Shown piece after piece: positions 6,919 to 15,175 of a stretch of DNA of 23,514 nucleotides. Origin of the DNA: Flavobacteriales bacterium UBA4660. GTDB taxonomy: Bacteria; Bacteroidota; Bacteroidia; Flavobacteriales_D; Sanyastnellaceae. Location of the stretch: the NCBI GenBank assembly GCA_002405435.1, contig DHLU01000240.1, positions 16,989 to 40,502 on the forward strand, written 5' to 3'. A program made the position numbers and the translations under genes. How positions within the stretch are numbered: position 1 is the first letter of the stretch; the number at the start of each line of letters is the position of its first letter. Under the pieces are notes generated by a model. The model saw nothing but the letters and a program-made list of their open reading frames with translations, had not been told where the DNA came from and ran no database searches.

Positions 6919-8598
6919 ATGAATAATACTTGCAACCGCCTTATGGCCCTCCTGGCGGGGTCTTTACTTACCTGGACTGCTGCGGCACATGAGGGGCATG
7001 ACCATGCGAAAAAACCCGATCCGGAAACAACTGAAGTGGAGATGCGCACGCGCGAAGTGTATTCGGCGCAGTATGAGGTGCTGTTAAAATTTGATCCCTC
7101 ATCGACGGAACAAGACCGGGAACTGATGCTCTTTATAAGTGAATTTGCCACCAACCGCCCGGCAGAAAACGTACAGGTATCCGTCTACAGGTCTAACAAC
7201 ACGGAAATGGCATTTGAGGCCTTTCCTGCCTCTCCGGGCACATGGCATATTCATGCCCATGACCTAAGTCCGGGGATTTACGACATCAATGTAGCGGTGC
7301 GTTCGGGTAAAGGCGAAGAAATGCTGCTGATAGAGGCCGTGGACTTCAGGCCACAGGAAGCGTCAGTTACAGTGCCACACGAACACAGTCATGCATGGAT
7401 GTACTTTACGGGAGCAGGAATTCTTTTGCTAGGTTTTGCGGCTGGGCGCTGGCTGCGGCGCAGGCCCGGAGCGACACGCATGATGATGTTGGCACTCCTG
7501 TTGGGTTTGTTGCCTCAGCCACTTATTCCGCGGGCTGCTGCCGGATTCGAAGCATCGGGCCATGAGCCGGAAAGCCATAGCGGCAATACGGTACCGGAGC
7601 ATTCCGTGCATTCCGCTGGGTTTTATGTGGCCAAGGAAACGCAGTTTCTGATGGACGTGCGCACCATTGTGGCCGGTGACAGTTCATTTGACAGCGGTCG
7701 CAGGCTCTACGGTACCATTATACCCTCAGGCCAGGGCCTCGCGGCCATCATCGCACCCTATGCCGGTATTGTGACATCGGTGCGTGTAAAGCCCGGCGAC
7801 CGGGTGCAGAAGGGACAAGTGCTTCTCTCCATGAATAAGCAATTTGATGCGGCATCTGAACTGTCTTACCAGGCTGAAAAGAACCGGCTGCAGGCCGAGC
7901 TGGCGAATGCGAAACTGGCTTATGACCGGTTGATGTCGGTCAGCGATATCGCAGCCGGAAAAGACATTGACCAGGCACGCGCGCGGCTTCAGGTGGCAGA
8001 AGACAACCACAAGCTCTTTGAAACGGGTGGCCGCGGTGTGCAGATCGAGGCGCCTATTGCCGGTGTCGTATCGCCTTTCAGTCTCAGTGCGGGCATGCAG
8101 GTTTCCGGCGGACAATCATTGTTTAAGGTTTCAGACCTTGCTGTGGTATATGCCGAATGCCAGGCCTACGAACCGGATATGGAAGTAGTCGCTGAGGCTA
8201 ACCGTTTCATGATGAAATGCGCACAGGGTGATCACCAGACGACGGAAGTCGCATTGCTGAGCGCGGGGCAGGAATTTAATCCCACCAACCAATCGCAGAA
8301 GGTGTTGTTTGAAGTGAAAAATGAACAAGCACAATTCAAGTTAGGCGAATTCGTGCATGTGTGGGCTTATGCGAATCATCGCGACAATCAACTGTCTATA
8401 CCCAATGACGCTATAAAGGAAATAGAAGGAATGCCGGTGGTTTTTGTGAAAAATGCTGCAGAAGAATTTGAATTGCGTTATGTCGCTTTAGGTGAAAACA
8501 ACGGCACAGCCACCGCAGTGAGATCCGGTATTGACGCAGGTGAGCGGGTAGTTACAGAGGGAGCCTACCAGATAAAACTCGTGTACCTCAACCGGTAA
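6919..8598 (+). CDS. Periplasmic adaptor (HlyD/CusB family) fused to a His-rich N-terminal domain
   Basis: A 559-residue protein joining two parts. Residues 1-23 are a signal peptide. Residues 24-150 form a beta-rich domain starting HEGHDHAKK and containing WHIHAHDLSPGIYDINVAV. Residues 154-158 read HEHSH, followed by a membrane helix at about 162-176. After RRRPGATR a second hydrophobic segment follows (MMMLALLLGLLPQPLIP, residues 188-204) that looks like a signal peptide, then a His-containing linker (210-232). Residues 235-559 are a typical membrane-fusion adaptor: barrel-sandwich halves around IIAPYAGIVTSVRVKPGDRV and IEAPIAGVVSPFSLSAG, a short coiled coil between them, and a C-terminal beta domain. 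It bridges pump and channel. His clusters suggest metal binding. An ATG at 7480 with GGAG eight bases upstream could start a separate 372-residue adaptor. Confidence 0.88.
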   Translation: MNNTCNRLMALLAGSLLTWTAAAHEGHDHAKKPDPETTEVEMRTREVYSAQYEVLLKFDPSSTEQDRELMLFISEFATNRPAENVQVSVYRSNNTEMAFEAFPASPGTWHIHAHDLSPGIYDINVAVRSGKGEEMLLIEAVDFRPQEASVTVPHEHSHAWMYFTGAGILLLGFAAGRWLRRRPGATRMMMLALLLGLLPQPLIPRAAAGFEASGHEPESHSGNTVPEHSVHSAGFYVAKETQFLMDVRTIVAGDSSFDSGRRLYGTIIPSGQGLAAIIAPYAGIVTSVRVKPGDRVQKGQVLLSMNKQFDAASELSYQAEKNRLQAELANAKLAYDRLMSVSDIAAGKDIDQARARLQVAEDNHKLFETGGRGVQIEAPIAGVVSPFSLSAGMQVSGGQSLFKVSDLAVVYAECQAYEPDMEVVAEANRFMMKCAQGDHQTTEVALLSAGQEFNPTNQSQKVLFEVKNEQAQFKLGEFVHVWAYANHRDNQLSIPNDAIKEIEGMPVVFVKNAAEEFELRYVALGENNGTATAVRSGIDAGERVVTEGAYQIKLVYLNR

Positions 8599-8658
8599 TG
8601 CGCATCCCCTGCCACAGCGGTAGGTTGTAACGAATATATAGGGCTGATCCGCCTGCCT

Positions 8659-11025
8659 TTATTGTACCACCAGCATGCACCGCCGGTTTCCGACAGCAAT
8701 CCAGTATGTACCCGGTGAAATGTCGGAAAGAAGCAGTTCGGCAGGAAAGGACTGCGGTATGACAGACCGGATGCACTTGCCTGTGATGTCATGCAGGGTA
8801 ATGCCGGCAACACCGGTGCCGCCTGCATGCGAGATCCAGCAAATTTCATCAGCCGGATTTGGGTAAATACGCAAGGTTTCTTCCACGATCGGTTTTACAC
8901 CCAAACAGGTAATCACCTCAAGGGTGATAAAGGCGGTATCTGCCTGACAGGGTTCAAAGTCTGGATTGAAGTAGAGAAACTCATAAGTACCCGTTCCGAG
9001 TTCAGCAGGGTTTATCACTTCGGTGGTAGCAACAAAAGCTGGGGTATACCAGCCGCCGGAGGCGTCGGCGTCATCACCCAGCAGGCTGTTCAGGTTGAGC
9101 GCAACTGAATCGTCGCATACCACTGCGGTGCTGTCGCTGCCCATGTTCGGTTGGGCATAAACCCCGACTGTAATGGTATTCGTAATGGTGCAATTGTTAT
9201 CATTGGTCACTGAAACGGTTAGTTGGTGTTCGCCCGCACCGGCGGATGGCGGAATGAAGTTGCTTCCGTTAACACCCGGACCTGACCATGAGCCTGCGGG
9301 CAGGGCATAGGTCAGCGTAGTTTCACAAAACTCCGTCAGCGGAAGTTCGGGAACCTCAGGCTGAGGAAGCACAGTCAATTCAAAGGGGTCTGAGGTGGTG
9401 GATCCGCACGCATTGGTGGCAACACACACGTACGTGCCGCTGTCTTCAGCGTCCGCATTGTATATCATCAACGACGGATAAATCTCTCCTTCAAGCGGTT
9501 CGTCGTTCTGATACCACTGCAGGTCGGTGGGCAAGGGAGAGTAAAGTAACAGAAGACCGATACTCGTGAAGGCGCCTTCACATATTTCTGCAGTGGCCGG
9601 AGCATCAAGTAACTCCGGAGATGACCCATTGATCAATTGGGCAAAAAATGACTGGGTAAAACTCAAACCAGCAGTATGCATCACTTCAGTGGAGCCAAAC
9701 AGGAGCGATTCACTCATGAAAAATCCTCCGATTGCGATTATGCCGTTTTTCCAGGTTACGGCTGTGCCTCTGTCCCATGAGGCAAGGCTTGGATTATCAC
9801 CGCCGTATCCGTAAACCCATTCGGCCTGACCCAGGTTGTCGTAGCGCGAAATATAGAAGCCCTCGAGGGCGAGTGTGATGCCGTTTCCGAACTGGCTATT
9901 GACAGCTCCGGCATTTCCGGTGACATAGATATCTCCGCTATCATCCGAAGTGATATCATACGCGTAATCGGCCATCGGACTGCCGATGCATTTTTTTGCC
10001 CATTGCTGGTTACCATTGTTGTTGTACTTGACCATGAAGCCATCTGCGATTCCGCTGTTGGAGAGCACAGTCCCGCCGATGTTGACGGTAGTTCCGTAAA
10101 ATTCTCCGCACACAATGATTTCATTGGCCACATTTCTTGTAATTCCCTGAGGAAACTCGTTGTCGTCACTGCCGAAAGACTTGCACCAGCCCGGTGCACC
10201 GTTGCCCATTAACTGAAGCACAAAGGCATCATTCAGGCCGACCCAGTCGAATAAACTGCCACCGAAGCTAAAATCATCATAGGCATAGGTTCCACAGGCA
10301 TAGACATTGCCAGACAGGTCTGTGGTCAGGTCTGAGACTGCGTCAACTCCTTCACCACCAAAACCGGCGGCCCATCCGATGGTGCCGTTGGTGTTGCACT
10401 TGACCACCAGTCCGTTGCTCATTCCATTGGAAGCAGAGAGCGTATAGTCGCCGAGGTTGACGGTATTTTCATATGCTCCTCCGAAGAAGGCGTTGCCCCA
10501 GGCATCGAAAGCGGCAGCCATTCCCTGGTCTACGCCGTTTGAACCCGCGGTATGGGCCCAGAGCAGGTTGCCGTTGGTGTCGTATTTCACCATGAACATA
10601 TCGCTAAGGCCATTATTGGTGAATGTATTTTCCCCGAAGGTGATGGTGGTACTGAAAAACGCTCCTGTAATGATTACGTTTCCCGAATTATCGATGGCAA
10701 GCCCCCAGCACCAGTCACTGTTGTCGCCACCCGCACGGTGCGCCCAGATGGCGTTGCCGTCCGGATCAATTTTGGCTACGTAGATATCGCCGGATCCCGG
10801 CACATTCTGGCTGAAGTTGTCCAGCTGGATGCCTCCGATGACAATGTTGTCGGCGTCGAACCAGCCGGCTACATAGGTGTTGCCCATATCGTCAACGGCG
10901 ATACCATGGCATTCACTTCTCTCGGTGCTGTAGTCGGAGTCAGCCCATGGCCACACGATGCATTCCTGTGATGCAGCTGAAATTGCGATGGTGAAAGCCG
11001 CGAGGGCCAGCATGCACTTGTTCAT
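8659..11025 (-). CDS. Secreted beta-propeller protein with T9SS type A sorting domain
   Basis: A 788-residue cell-surface or secreted protein. Translation from ATG 11025 gives a signal peptide (MNKCMLALAAFTIAISAASQ); an in-frame ATG at 11073 would precede it and is less likely. Six SBBP-like beta-propeller repeats follow, each with a pattern like DIYVAKIDPDGNAIWAHRAG. Their Trp residues fall at 94, 156, 218, 280, 342 and 403, a nearly constant 62-residue period. An Ig-like domain comes next (LQWYQNDEPLEG, then DSGTYVCVATNACGS), followed by a beta domain with GSWSGPGVNGSNF. The C-terminal 75 or so residues (LRIYPNPADE, ITLHDITGKCIRS, ISPGTYWIAV) are a type A T9SS sorting domain, normally cleaved after outer-membrane export. 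The ligand or activity is unknown. It is convergent with the efflux operon and divergent from the hydrolase. Confidence 0.9.
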   Translation of the reverse strand: MNKCMLALAAFTIAISAASQECIVWPWADSDYSTERSECHGIAVDDMGNTYVAGWFDADNIVIGGIQLDNFSQNVPGSGDIYVAKIDPDGNAIWAHRAGGDNSDWCWGLAIDNSGNVIITGAFFSTTITFGENTFTNNGLSDMFMVKYDTNGNLLWAHTAGSNGVDQGMAAAFDAWGNAFFGGAYENTVNLGDYTLSASNGMSNGLVVKCNTNGTIGWAAGFGGEGVDAVSDLTTDLSGNVYACGTYAYDDFSFGGSLFDWVGLNDAFVLQLMGNGAPGWCKSFGSDDNEFPQGITRNVANEIIVCGEFYGTTVNIGGTVLSNSGIADGFMVKYNNNGNQQWAKKCIGSPMADYAYDITSDDSGDIYVTGNAGAVNSQFGNGITLALEGFYISRYDNLGQAEWVYGYGGDNPSLASWDRGTAVTWKNGIIAIGGFFMSESLLFGSTEVMHTAGLSFTQSFFAQLINGSSPELLDAPATAEICEGAFTSIGLLLLYSPLPTDLQWYQNDEPLEGEIYPSLMIYNADAEDSGTYVCVATNACGSTTSDPFELTVLPQPEVPELPLTEFCETTLTYALPAGSWSGPGVNGSNFIPPSAGAGEHQLTVSVTNDNNCTITNTITVGVYAQPNMGSDSTAVVCDDSVALNLNSLLGDDADASGGWYTPAFVATTEVINPAELGTGTYEFLYFNPDFEPCQADTAFITLEVITCLGVKPIVEETLRIYPNPADEICWISHAGGTGVAGITLHDITGKCIRSVIPQSFPAELLLSDISPGTYWIAVGNRRCMLVVQ

Positions 11026-11137
11026 GAAGATAAGATTTTGGTAAATGTAAGCAGGCTCATTATTGGCCGGCATTCAACGCGCAATTTTTTCCGGCGCCTC
11101 CTCCGGTGTTGAGGTATGGGTGCCTAATCGGGCGGTG

Positions 11138-11145
11138 TATTTTTG
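11138..11145 (+). promoter_or_regulatory. TAnnTTTG -7 element (TATTTTTG) of the hydrolase gene
   Basis: Exact -7 consensus match ending four bases before the ATG at 11150, inside the 124-base gap between two divergent genes. A TTG at 11109-11111 lies 26 bases upstream, slightly beyond the usual spacing. The position implies a leaderless or very short-leader transcript. Confidence 0.55.
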
Positions 11146-11149
11146 TAGC

Positions 11150-12184
11150 ATGAAACATATGTTGGCTGCAGTTCTTTGTGCGGTGTTATTTCAGGCATGC
11201 CTTGATACGTCGGTGCCAAAGGCCCCGTTTGCCGGGGATTATTTAACGGATCCCTCATTGGGCGTAAAATCCGGCGGCGTGCAGGTGGTGCCTGTCGTGA
11301 TGGAGGGAGATACCTTCCGGATCTGGACCAAACGAATCGGCAACAATCCGAAAACCCGTCTGCTGCTCCTCAACGGAGGTCCGGGCTGCACCCATGAGTA
11401 TTTTGAATGTTTCGAAAGTTTTCTGCCTGCACACGGCATCGAATTCATTTACTACGACCAACTGGGATGCGGCCACAGCGACAATCCGATGGATACGGCC
11501 CTGTGGGACCTCGGCAGGTTTGTGGAGGAAGTTGAGCAGGTGCGTCGGGCACTGAAACTCGACAGTTCGAATTTTTATCTGCTGGGTCATTCCTGGGGCG
11601 GCATTTTGGCCATGCAGTATGCCCTCACATACCCACAACACCTCAGGGGCCTGGTGATATCGAACATGATGAGCAGCTGTCCGGATTACGGCCGGTATGC
11701 GCAGGAAGTGCTCGGACCGCAGATGGATGCTTCGGTGCTTGCGGAAGTGCGTGCGATGGAAAGTTCGGGCGATTATGCCAATCCGCGCTACATGGAATTG
11801 TTGATGCCCAATTTTTACCAGCAGCACATCTGCCGCATACCGCTTGCTGAATGGCCCGAGCCCATGACCCGGAGTTTTGACCAGACCAACCAGTCACTCT
11901 ATGTAACCATGCAGGGGCCCAGTGAATTTGGTATTGCGGGCAAGCTTGCGGACTGGGATGTGAGCAGCCGGCTGAACGAAATAGCTGCACCGACCCTGGT
12001 AATTGGTGCCACTCATGACACAATGGATCCGGAGCACATGCGCTGGATGAGCGAACAAATGCCCAACGGCACGTTTCACCTCTGTCCTAACGGCAGCCAC
12101 ATGTGCATGTGGGATGACCAGCAAGTGTATATGCAGGGGCTTATCGGATTTCTCGCGCCCGGTATTGCCGGTCGGCAGCGATAG
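11150..12184 (+). CDS. Lipoprotein alpha/beta hydrolase, proline iminopeptidase-like (S33)
   Basis: A 344-residue protein with a lipoprotein signal (MKHMLAAVLCAVLFQAC; lipobox Cys17), so probably anchored to a membrane on the periplasmic or outer side. The body is an alpha/beta hydrolase of the proline iminopeptidase/S33 type. The oxyanion-hole region reads NGGPGC (residues 75-80; HGGPG in many relatives) and YYDQLGCGHSDNP follows. The nucleophile elbow is GHSWGG with Ser148. The likely acid is Asp290 (VIGATHDTMDP) and the likely base His317 (CPNGSH). Family members release N-terminal proline or small hydrophobic residues from peptides; the actual substrate here cannot be told. An in-frame ATG at 11063 is rejected, since ATG 11150 gives the lipobox and sits just after a -7 element. 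Its stop lies 15 bases before asnB. Confidence 0.87.
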   Translation: MKHMLAAVLCAVLFQACLDTSVPKAPFAGDYLTDPSLGVKSGGVQVVPVVMEGDTFRIWTKRIGNNPKTRLLLLNGGPGCTHEYFECFESFLPAHGIEFIYYDQLGCGHSDNPMDTALWDLGRFVEEVEQVRRALKLDSSNFYLLGHSWGGILAMQYALTYPQHLRGLVISNMMSSCPDYGRYAQEVLGPQMDASVLAEVRAMESSGDYANPRYMELLMPNFYQQHICRIPLAEWPEPMTRSFDQTNQSLYVTMQGPSEFGIAGKLADWDVSSRLNEIAAPTLVIGATHDTMDPEHMRWMSEQMPNGTFHLCPNGSHMCMWDDQQVYMQGLIGFLAPGIAGRQR

Positions 12185-12187
12185 GCG

Positions 12188-12195
12188 TAATCTTG
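12188..12195 (+). promoter_or_regulatory. Near-match -7 element (TAATCTTG) before asnB
   Basis: Seven of eight positions fit when the two free bases are counted; the mismatch is C for the first T of TTTG. It ends four bases before the asnB ATG, the same geometry as the hydrolase promoter, and lies in the 15-base gap after the hydrolase stop. It could let the glycan genes be transcribed separately. Confidence 0.35.
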
Positions 12196-12199
12196 CCCC

Positions 12200-14035
12200 A
12201 TGTGCGGCATTGCAGCGGTAGTTAATTTTAATGGCAGCGGTGACAGCCTGAGGGCCCAGATGCTTGCCATGCTAAAAGCCATAAGCCACCGCGGTCCTGA
12301 TGCCTCCGATTACCACCTGCAAGAGGGCGTCTGCCTCGGTCACAACAGACTTAGTATCATTGATCTTTCGTCGTCGGGTAACCAGCCGATGCATTTTAAT
12401 GAACTCACTATGGTCTTCAATGGTGAGGTCTACAATTACCTGGAGATCCGGGCCGATCTCGAAAAGCTGGGCCACGTCTTCCAGTCGCAAAGTGACAGCG
12501 AAGTAATCTTACACGCCTATGCGCAATGGGGTGCGCAATGCGCCAACAGGTTTATGGGCATGTGGGCGCTGGTGATATGGGACCACCGCAGCCGTGAGGC
12601 ATTTCTATCGCGCGACCGCTTCGGCATTAAACCGCTGTACTACACGCTCCAGTCAGAAACGCTCTGCGTGGCTTCGGAAATCAAGGCACTGAAAAAAGTG
12701 CCGGGTTTCGATGCGGAGCTCAACATGGAGCAGGTCATGCGCGGACTGCAGATGGGCTGGACGGGTTATGAGTCGGAGACCTACTACAGCCGCGTAGCTG
12801 CGTTACCTGCTGCCTGCCACGCTACGTTCAGCAGGGGCAAACTGCGTGTTGTACCGTATTGGAAATTACAGCAAAACGAACAGGTACCGGTGCACTATAC
12901 AGAGCGACGCGAACGGTTTAGGGCGCTGTTTCTCGATTCGGTGAAGCTCCACATGCGCAGTGACGTAGAGGTGGGAAGTTGCCTCAGCGGAGGCCTCGAC
13001 AGTTCGGCGATTGTTTCGGCTATTGGCCATGAGCGGCTTCACAAACAGATCAAGACCTTTTCCATCTTCTATACCGGAAGCGGAGCGGTTGACGAGCGCC
13101 CATGGATCAGTCATGTGTTGGGCGCCTACCCCATGATCAGGCCGTTTATGCATGAGCCCGCCGATACAGACCTCGCCGAAGCCTTTGCTGCGTCACAATT
13201 TCACCTCGATGCACCCCTCCCGGGCTCGTCGCCCGTCAGCCAGTATTTTGTGATGAAGCTCGCCGCCTCTGAAGGGATTAGGGTGGTGCTCGATGGTCAG
13301 GGAAGTGACGAATACCTCGGCGGGTACAGGCATTCTTTTTACCGCCTTATCGGTGGCTACTTTGCCCGAATGAAACCCCTGCGGGCCCTGAGCGAATGGC
13401 GCAGCTGCGGTGCATACAGCGGAAGCGGTGCGTCGGCTCAATTCAATATGCTGATGAAATCAGTGTTGGCCGCCTTAAGCAGCGAGTCGTCTTTGTACCG
13501 CGCAGAGTATCACCATTACCATCCGCTGTTGGCAGAGGACCGCAATGTTCCGTTTGCCTGGAAAGATGAGCCTGCTACGCGCCTCAACGCCTTTCTCTAT
13601 CAGCTGCTGTTTCGTACTTCCCTGCCTACGCTGCTTCAATTTGAAGACCGCAACAGTATGGCATGGAGTATCGAGTCGCGCGTGCCATTCCTTGATCACC
13701 GGCTGGTTGAATTCGCGTACAACTGTCCGGATGAAGACAAGATAAAAGAAGGTGTGACCAAACGCATTCTCCGCGACGGGCTTGCCGGTATCCTGCCCGA
13801 TGAAATCAGAAACCGCCGTGATAAAAAAGGATTTGTTACACCCGGTGAAACGCGTTGGCTGCGCGGAAGCCTCCGCGGTATAGTAGCAGCAGACCAGGTG
13901 GCGCAGCTGCACGGCCTGAGACCGAAACGTGTGAATGCCTTACTGGAGGCATTCCGAAAAGGCGACAACCGACATGCCGTGCTTGTATGGCGGATATCGG
14001 CACTCAATGAATGGCTGAAACAGCACACGGCATGA
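12200..14035 (+). CDS. asnB: Asparagine synthetase (glutamine-hydrolysing) / AsnB-type amidotransferase
   Basis: A 611-residue cytoplasmic enzyme that moves ammonia from glutamine to an ATP-activated carboxylate, classically aspartate to asparagine. The N-terminal glutaminase domain begins MCGIA, with Cys2 as the nucleophile once Met is removed. It shows HRGPDASDY (30-38), GHNRLSIID (47-55), NGEVYNY (74-80) and D99. The C-terminal synthetase domain has the ATP-pyrophosphatase loop SGGLDSS (263-269) and DGQGSDEYLGGY (365-376). All core motifs look intact. AsnB homologues embedded in surface-polysaccharide clusters often amidate sugar acids instead. The overlap with a glycosyltransferase start (ATGA at 14032) and a flippase downstream make that role plausible here, but the sequence alone does not separate the two. 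Confidence 0.93.
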   Translation: MCGIAAVVNFNGSGDSLRAQMLAMLKAISHRGPDASDYHLQEGVCLGHNRLSIIDLSSSGNQPMHFNELTMVFNGEVYNYLEIRADLEKLGHVFQSQSDSEVILHAYAQWGAQCANRFMGMWALVIWDHRSREAFLSRDRFGIKPLYYTLQSETLCVASEIKALKKVPGFDAELNMEQVMRGLQMGWTGYESETYYSRVAALPAACHATFSRGKLRVVPYWKLQQNEQVPVHYTERRERFRALFLDSVKLHMRSDVEVGSCLSGGLDSSAIVSAIGHERLHKQIKTFSIFYTGSGAVDERPWISHVLGAYPMIRPFMHEPADTDLAEAFAASQFHLDAPLPGSSPVSQYFVMKLAASEGIRVVLDGQGSDEYLGGYRHSFYRLIGGYFARMKPLRALSEWRSCGAYSGSGASAQFNMLMKSVLAALSSESSLYRAEYHHYHPLLAEDRNVPFAWKDEPATRLNAFLYQLLFRTSLPTLLQFEDRNSMAWSIESRVPFLDHRLVEFAYNCPDEDKIKEGVTKRILRDGLAGILPDEIRNRRDKKGFVTPGETRWLRGSLRGIVAADQVAQLHGLRPKRVNALLEAFRKGDNRHAVLVWRISALNEWLKQHTA

Positions 14036-15171
14036 GCAAATCCGAAAAAATTCTGATCATCAGTTTTACTGACCACAACACGGATCCCCGCGTACGGAAA
14101 CAGGTCAAAGCCCTTACCGCCGAAGGCTACGAAGTGCATACTGTAGGTAAGTTGCCTTCGGGTATCAACCGTGTACACTTCAGCCTGCCGGCCAAGTCGT
14201 ACGCCCCTTGGAAAATACTGGCGCGCACTGCCGCGGCACGGCTGGGTTTCGACCGTTGGTCACTGCTATTACGCTACGATACGCGCGCATTGGAGAAACA
14301 ACTGTCGTCGGCTTCCTACGCGCTGGTGCTTTGCAATGATCTCGAGCCGCTGCCTTTCGCCCGGAAAATAAAAGGGGCTGCCCCGCTGCTCTGGGACGCC
14401 CATGAATACTATCCTGGTGAGATGGACCACGACTGGCGTTGGAGATTTTTTTACAAACAGCATGTGGTGCGTGTACTTAGGCGCGCCGTGCCCCATATTG
14501 ATGCGGCCTTCACTGTGAGTCCGGAAATAGCCGGCCTTTACGCGTCCGAATACGGCCTTCGCTGCGAGGTGCTGATGAACCTGCCCGATTATGCTGAACT
14601 CAGTCCATCTCCTGTCTTGCCCGGAAAAATCAGGCTGGTACACCACGGTAACGCAGATGCTGCCCGCAGGCTTGATGAAATGATCGGACTTCTTGGAGAA
14701 CTCGATGACAGGTATGAATTGCACCTTTACCTCACCCGAAACGGGCCGTCCCAACAAGCCGAGTATACGCGGCTGCTCGCACTCGCCAGCAATCGTGTGG
14801 TCTTTCATGAGCCGGTAAAGCCGCACGAGATTGTAGCCGAAATCAACCGGTACGACCTGGGAATCATCACCTATCCGAACGACATTCCGGAGTTGAATTT
14901 TTGTATGCCCAATAAGTTTTTCGAGTTTATACAGGCCAGGCTGGGCATTGTGGTGGGCCAGCTCGAGACGATGGCGAATTTCACCCGTACCCATGGATTG
15001 GGGCTGGTGAGTAGTGGGGAGGGGACTAGCGGACTCTCGCATGCCCTGCACGCGCTGGACAGCGCGGAAGTCGAAAAGCTCAAGGTTGCGGCCGACCGTG
15101 TGGCCCGCCAGTACCATGCCGGTCTATTCTCATCCATGCTTGCAGAAAAAGTACGAAATTTGCTTGCATAG
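14032..15171 (+). CDS. GT-B fold glycosyltransferase (GT4-like)
   Basis: A 379-residue cytoplasmic enzyme that probably transfers a sugar from a nucleotide donor to a growing surface glycan. The N-terminal Rossmann domain opens ILIISFTDHNTDPRVRKQVKAL, a typical GT4-like start in which the DPRV segment precedes the helix. ND..PLPFA and WDAHEYYPGE follow. The C-terminal domain has VHHGNADAARRLDEMI, FHEPVKPHEIVAEINRYDLGI and MPNKFFEFIQARLGIVV, the donor-binding region. The start at 14032 is chosen because ATGA overlaps the asnB stop; an in-frame ATG at 14011 would add seven residues. Only four bases separate its stop from the next gene. Donor and acceptor cannot be predicted. Confidence 0.88.
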   Translation: MSKSEKILIISFTDHNTDPRVRKQVKALTAEGYEVHTVGKLPSGINRVHFSLPAKSYAPWKILARTAAARLGFDRWSLLLRYDTRALEKQLSSASYALVLCNDLEPLPFARKIKGAAPLLWDAHEYYPGEMDHDWRWRFFYKQHVVRVLRRAVPHIDAAFTVSPEIAGLYASEYGLRCEVLMNLPDYAELSPSPVLPGKIRLVHHGNADAARRLDEMIGLLGELDDRYELHLYLTRNGPSQQAEYTRLLALASNRVVFHEPVKPHEIVAEINRYDLGIITYPNDIPELNFCMPNKFFEFIQARLGIVVGQLETMANFTRTHGLGLVSSGEGTSGLSHALHALDSAEVEKLKVAADRVARQYHAGLFSSMLAEKVRNLLA

Positions 15172-15175
15172 TCTG

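Noticed and set aside
8599..8658. Terminator between the convergent adaptor and T9SS type A genes
   Set aside because: No stem of useful length followed by a T run was seen on either strand, although a terminator would be expected here.
14269..15117. A 282-codon open frame on the minus strand
   Set aside because: It is antisense to the glycosyltransferase, whose motifs are clear, and its own translation resembles no family.
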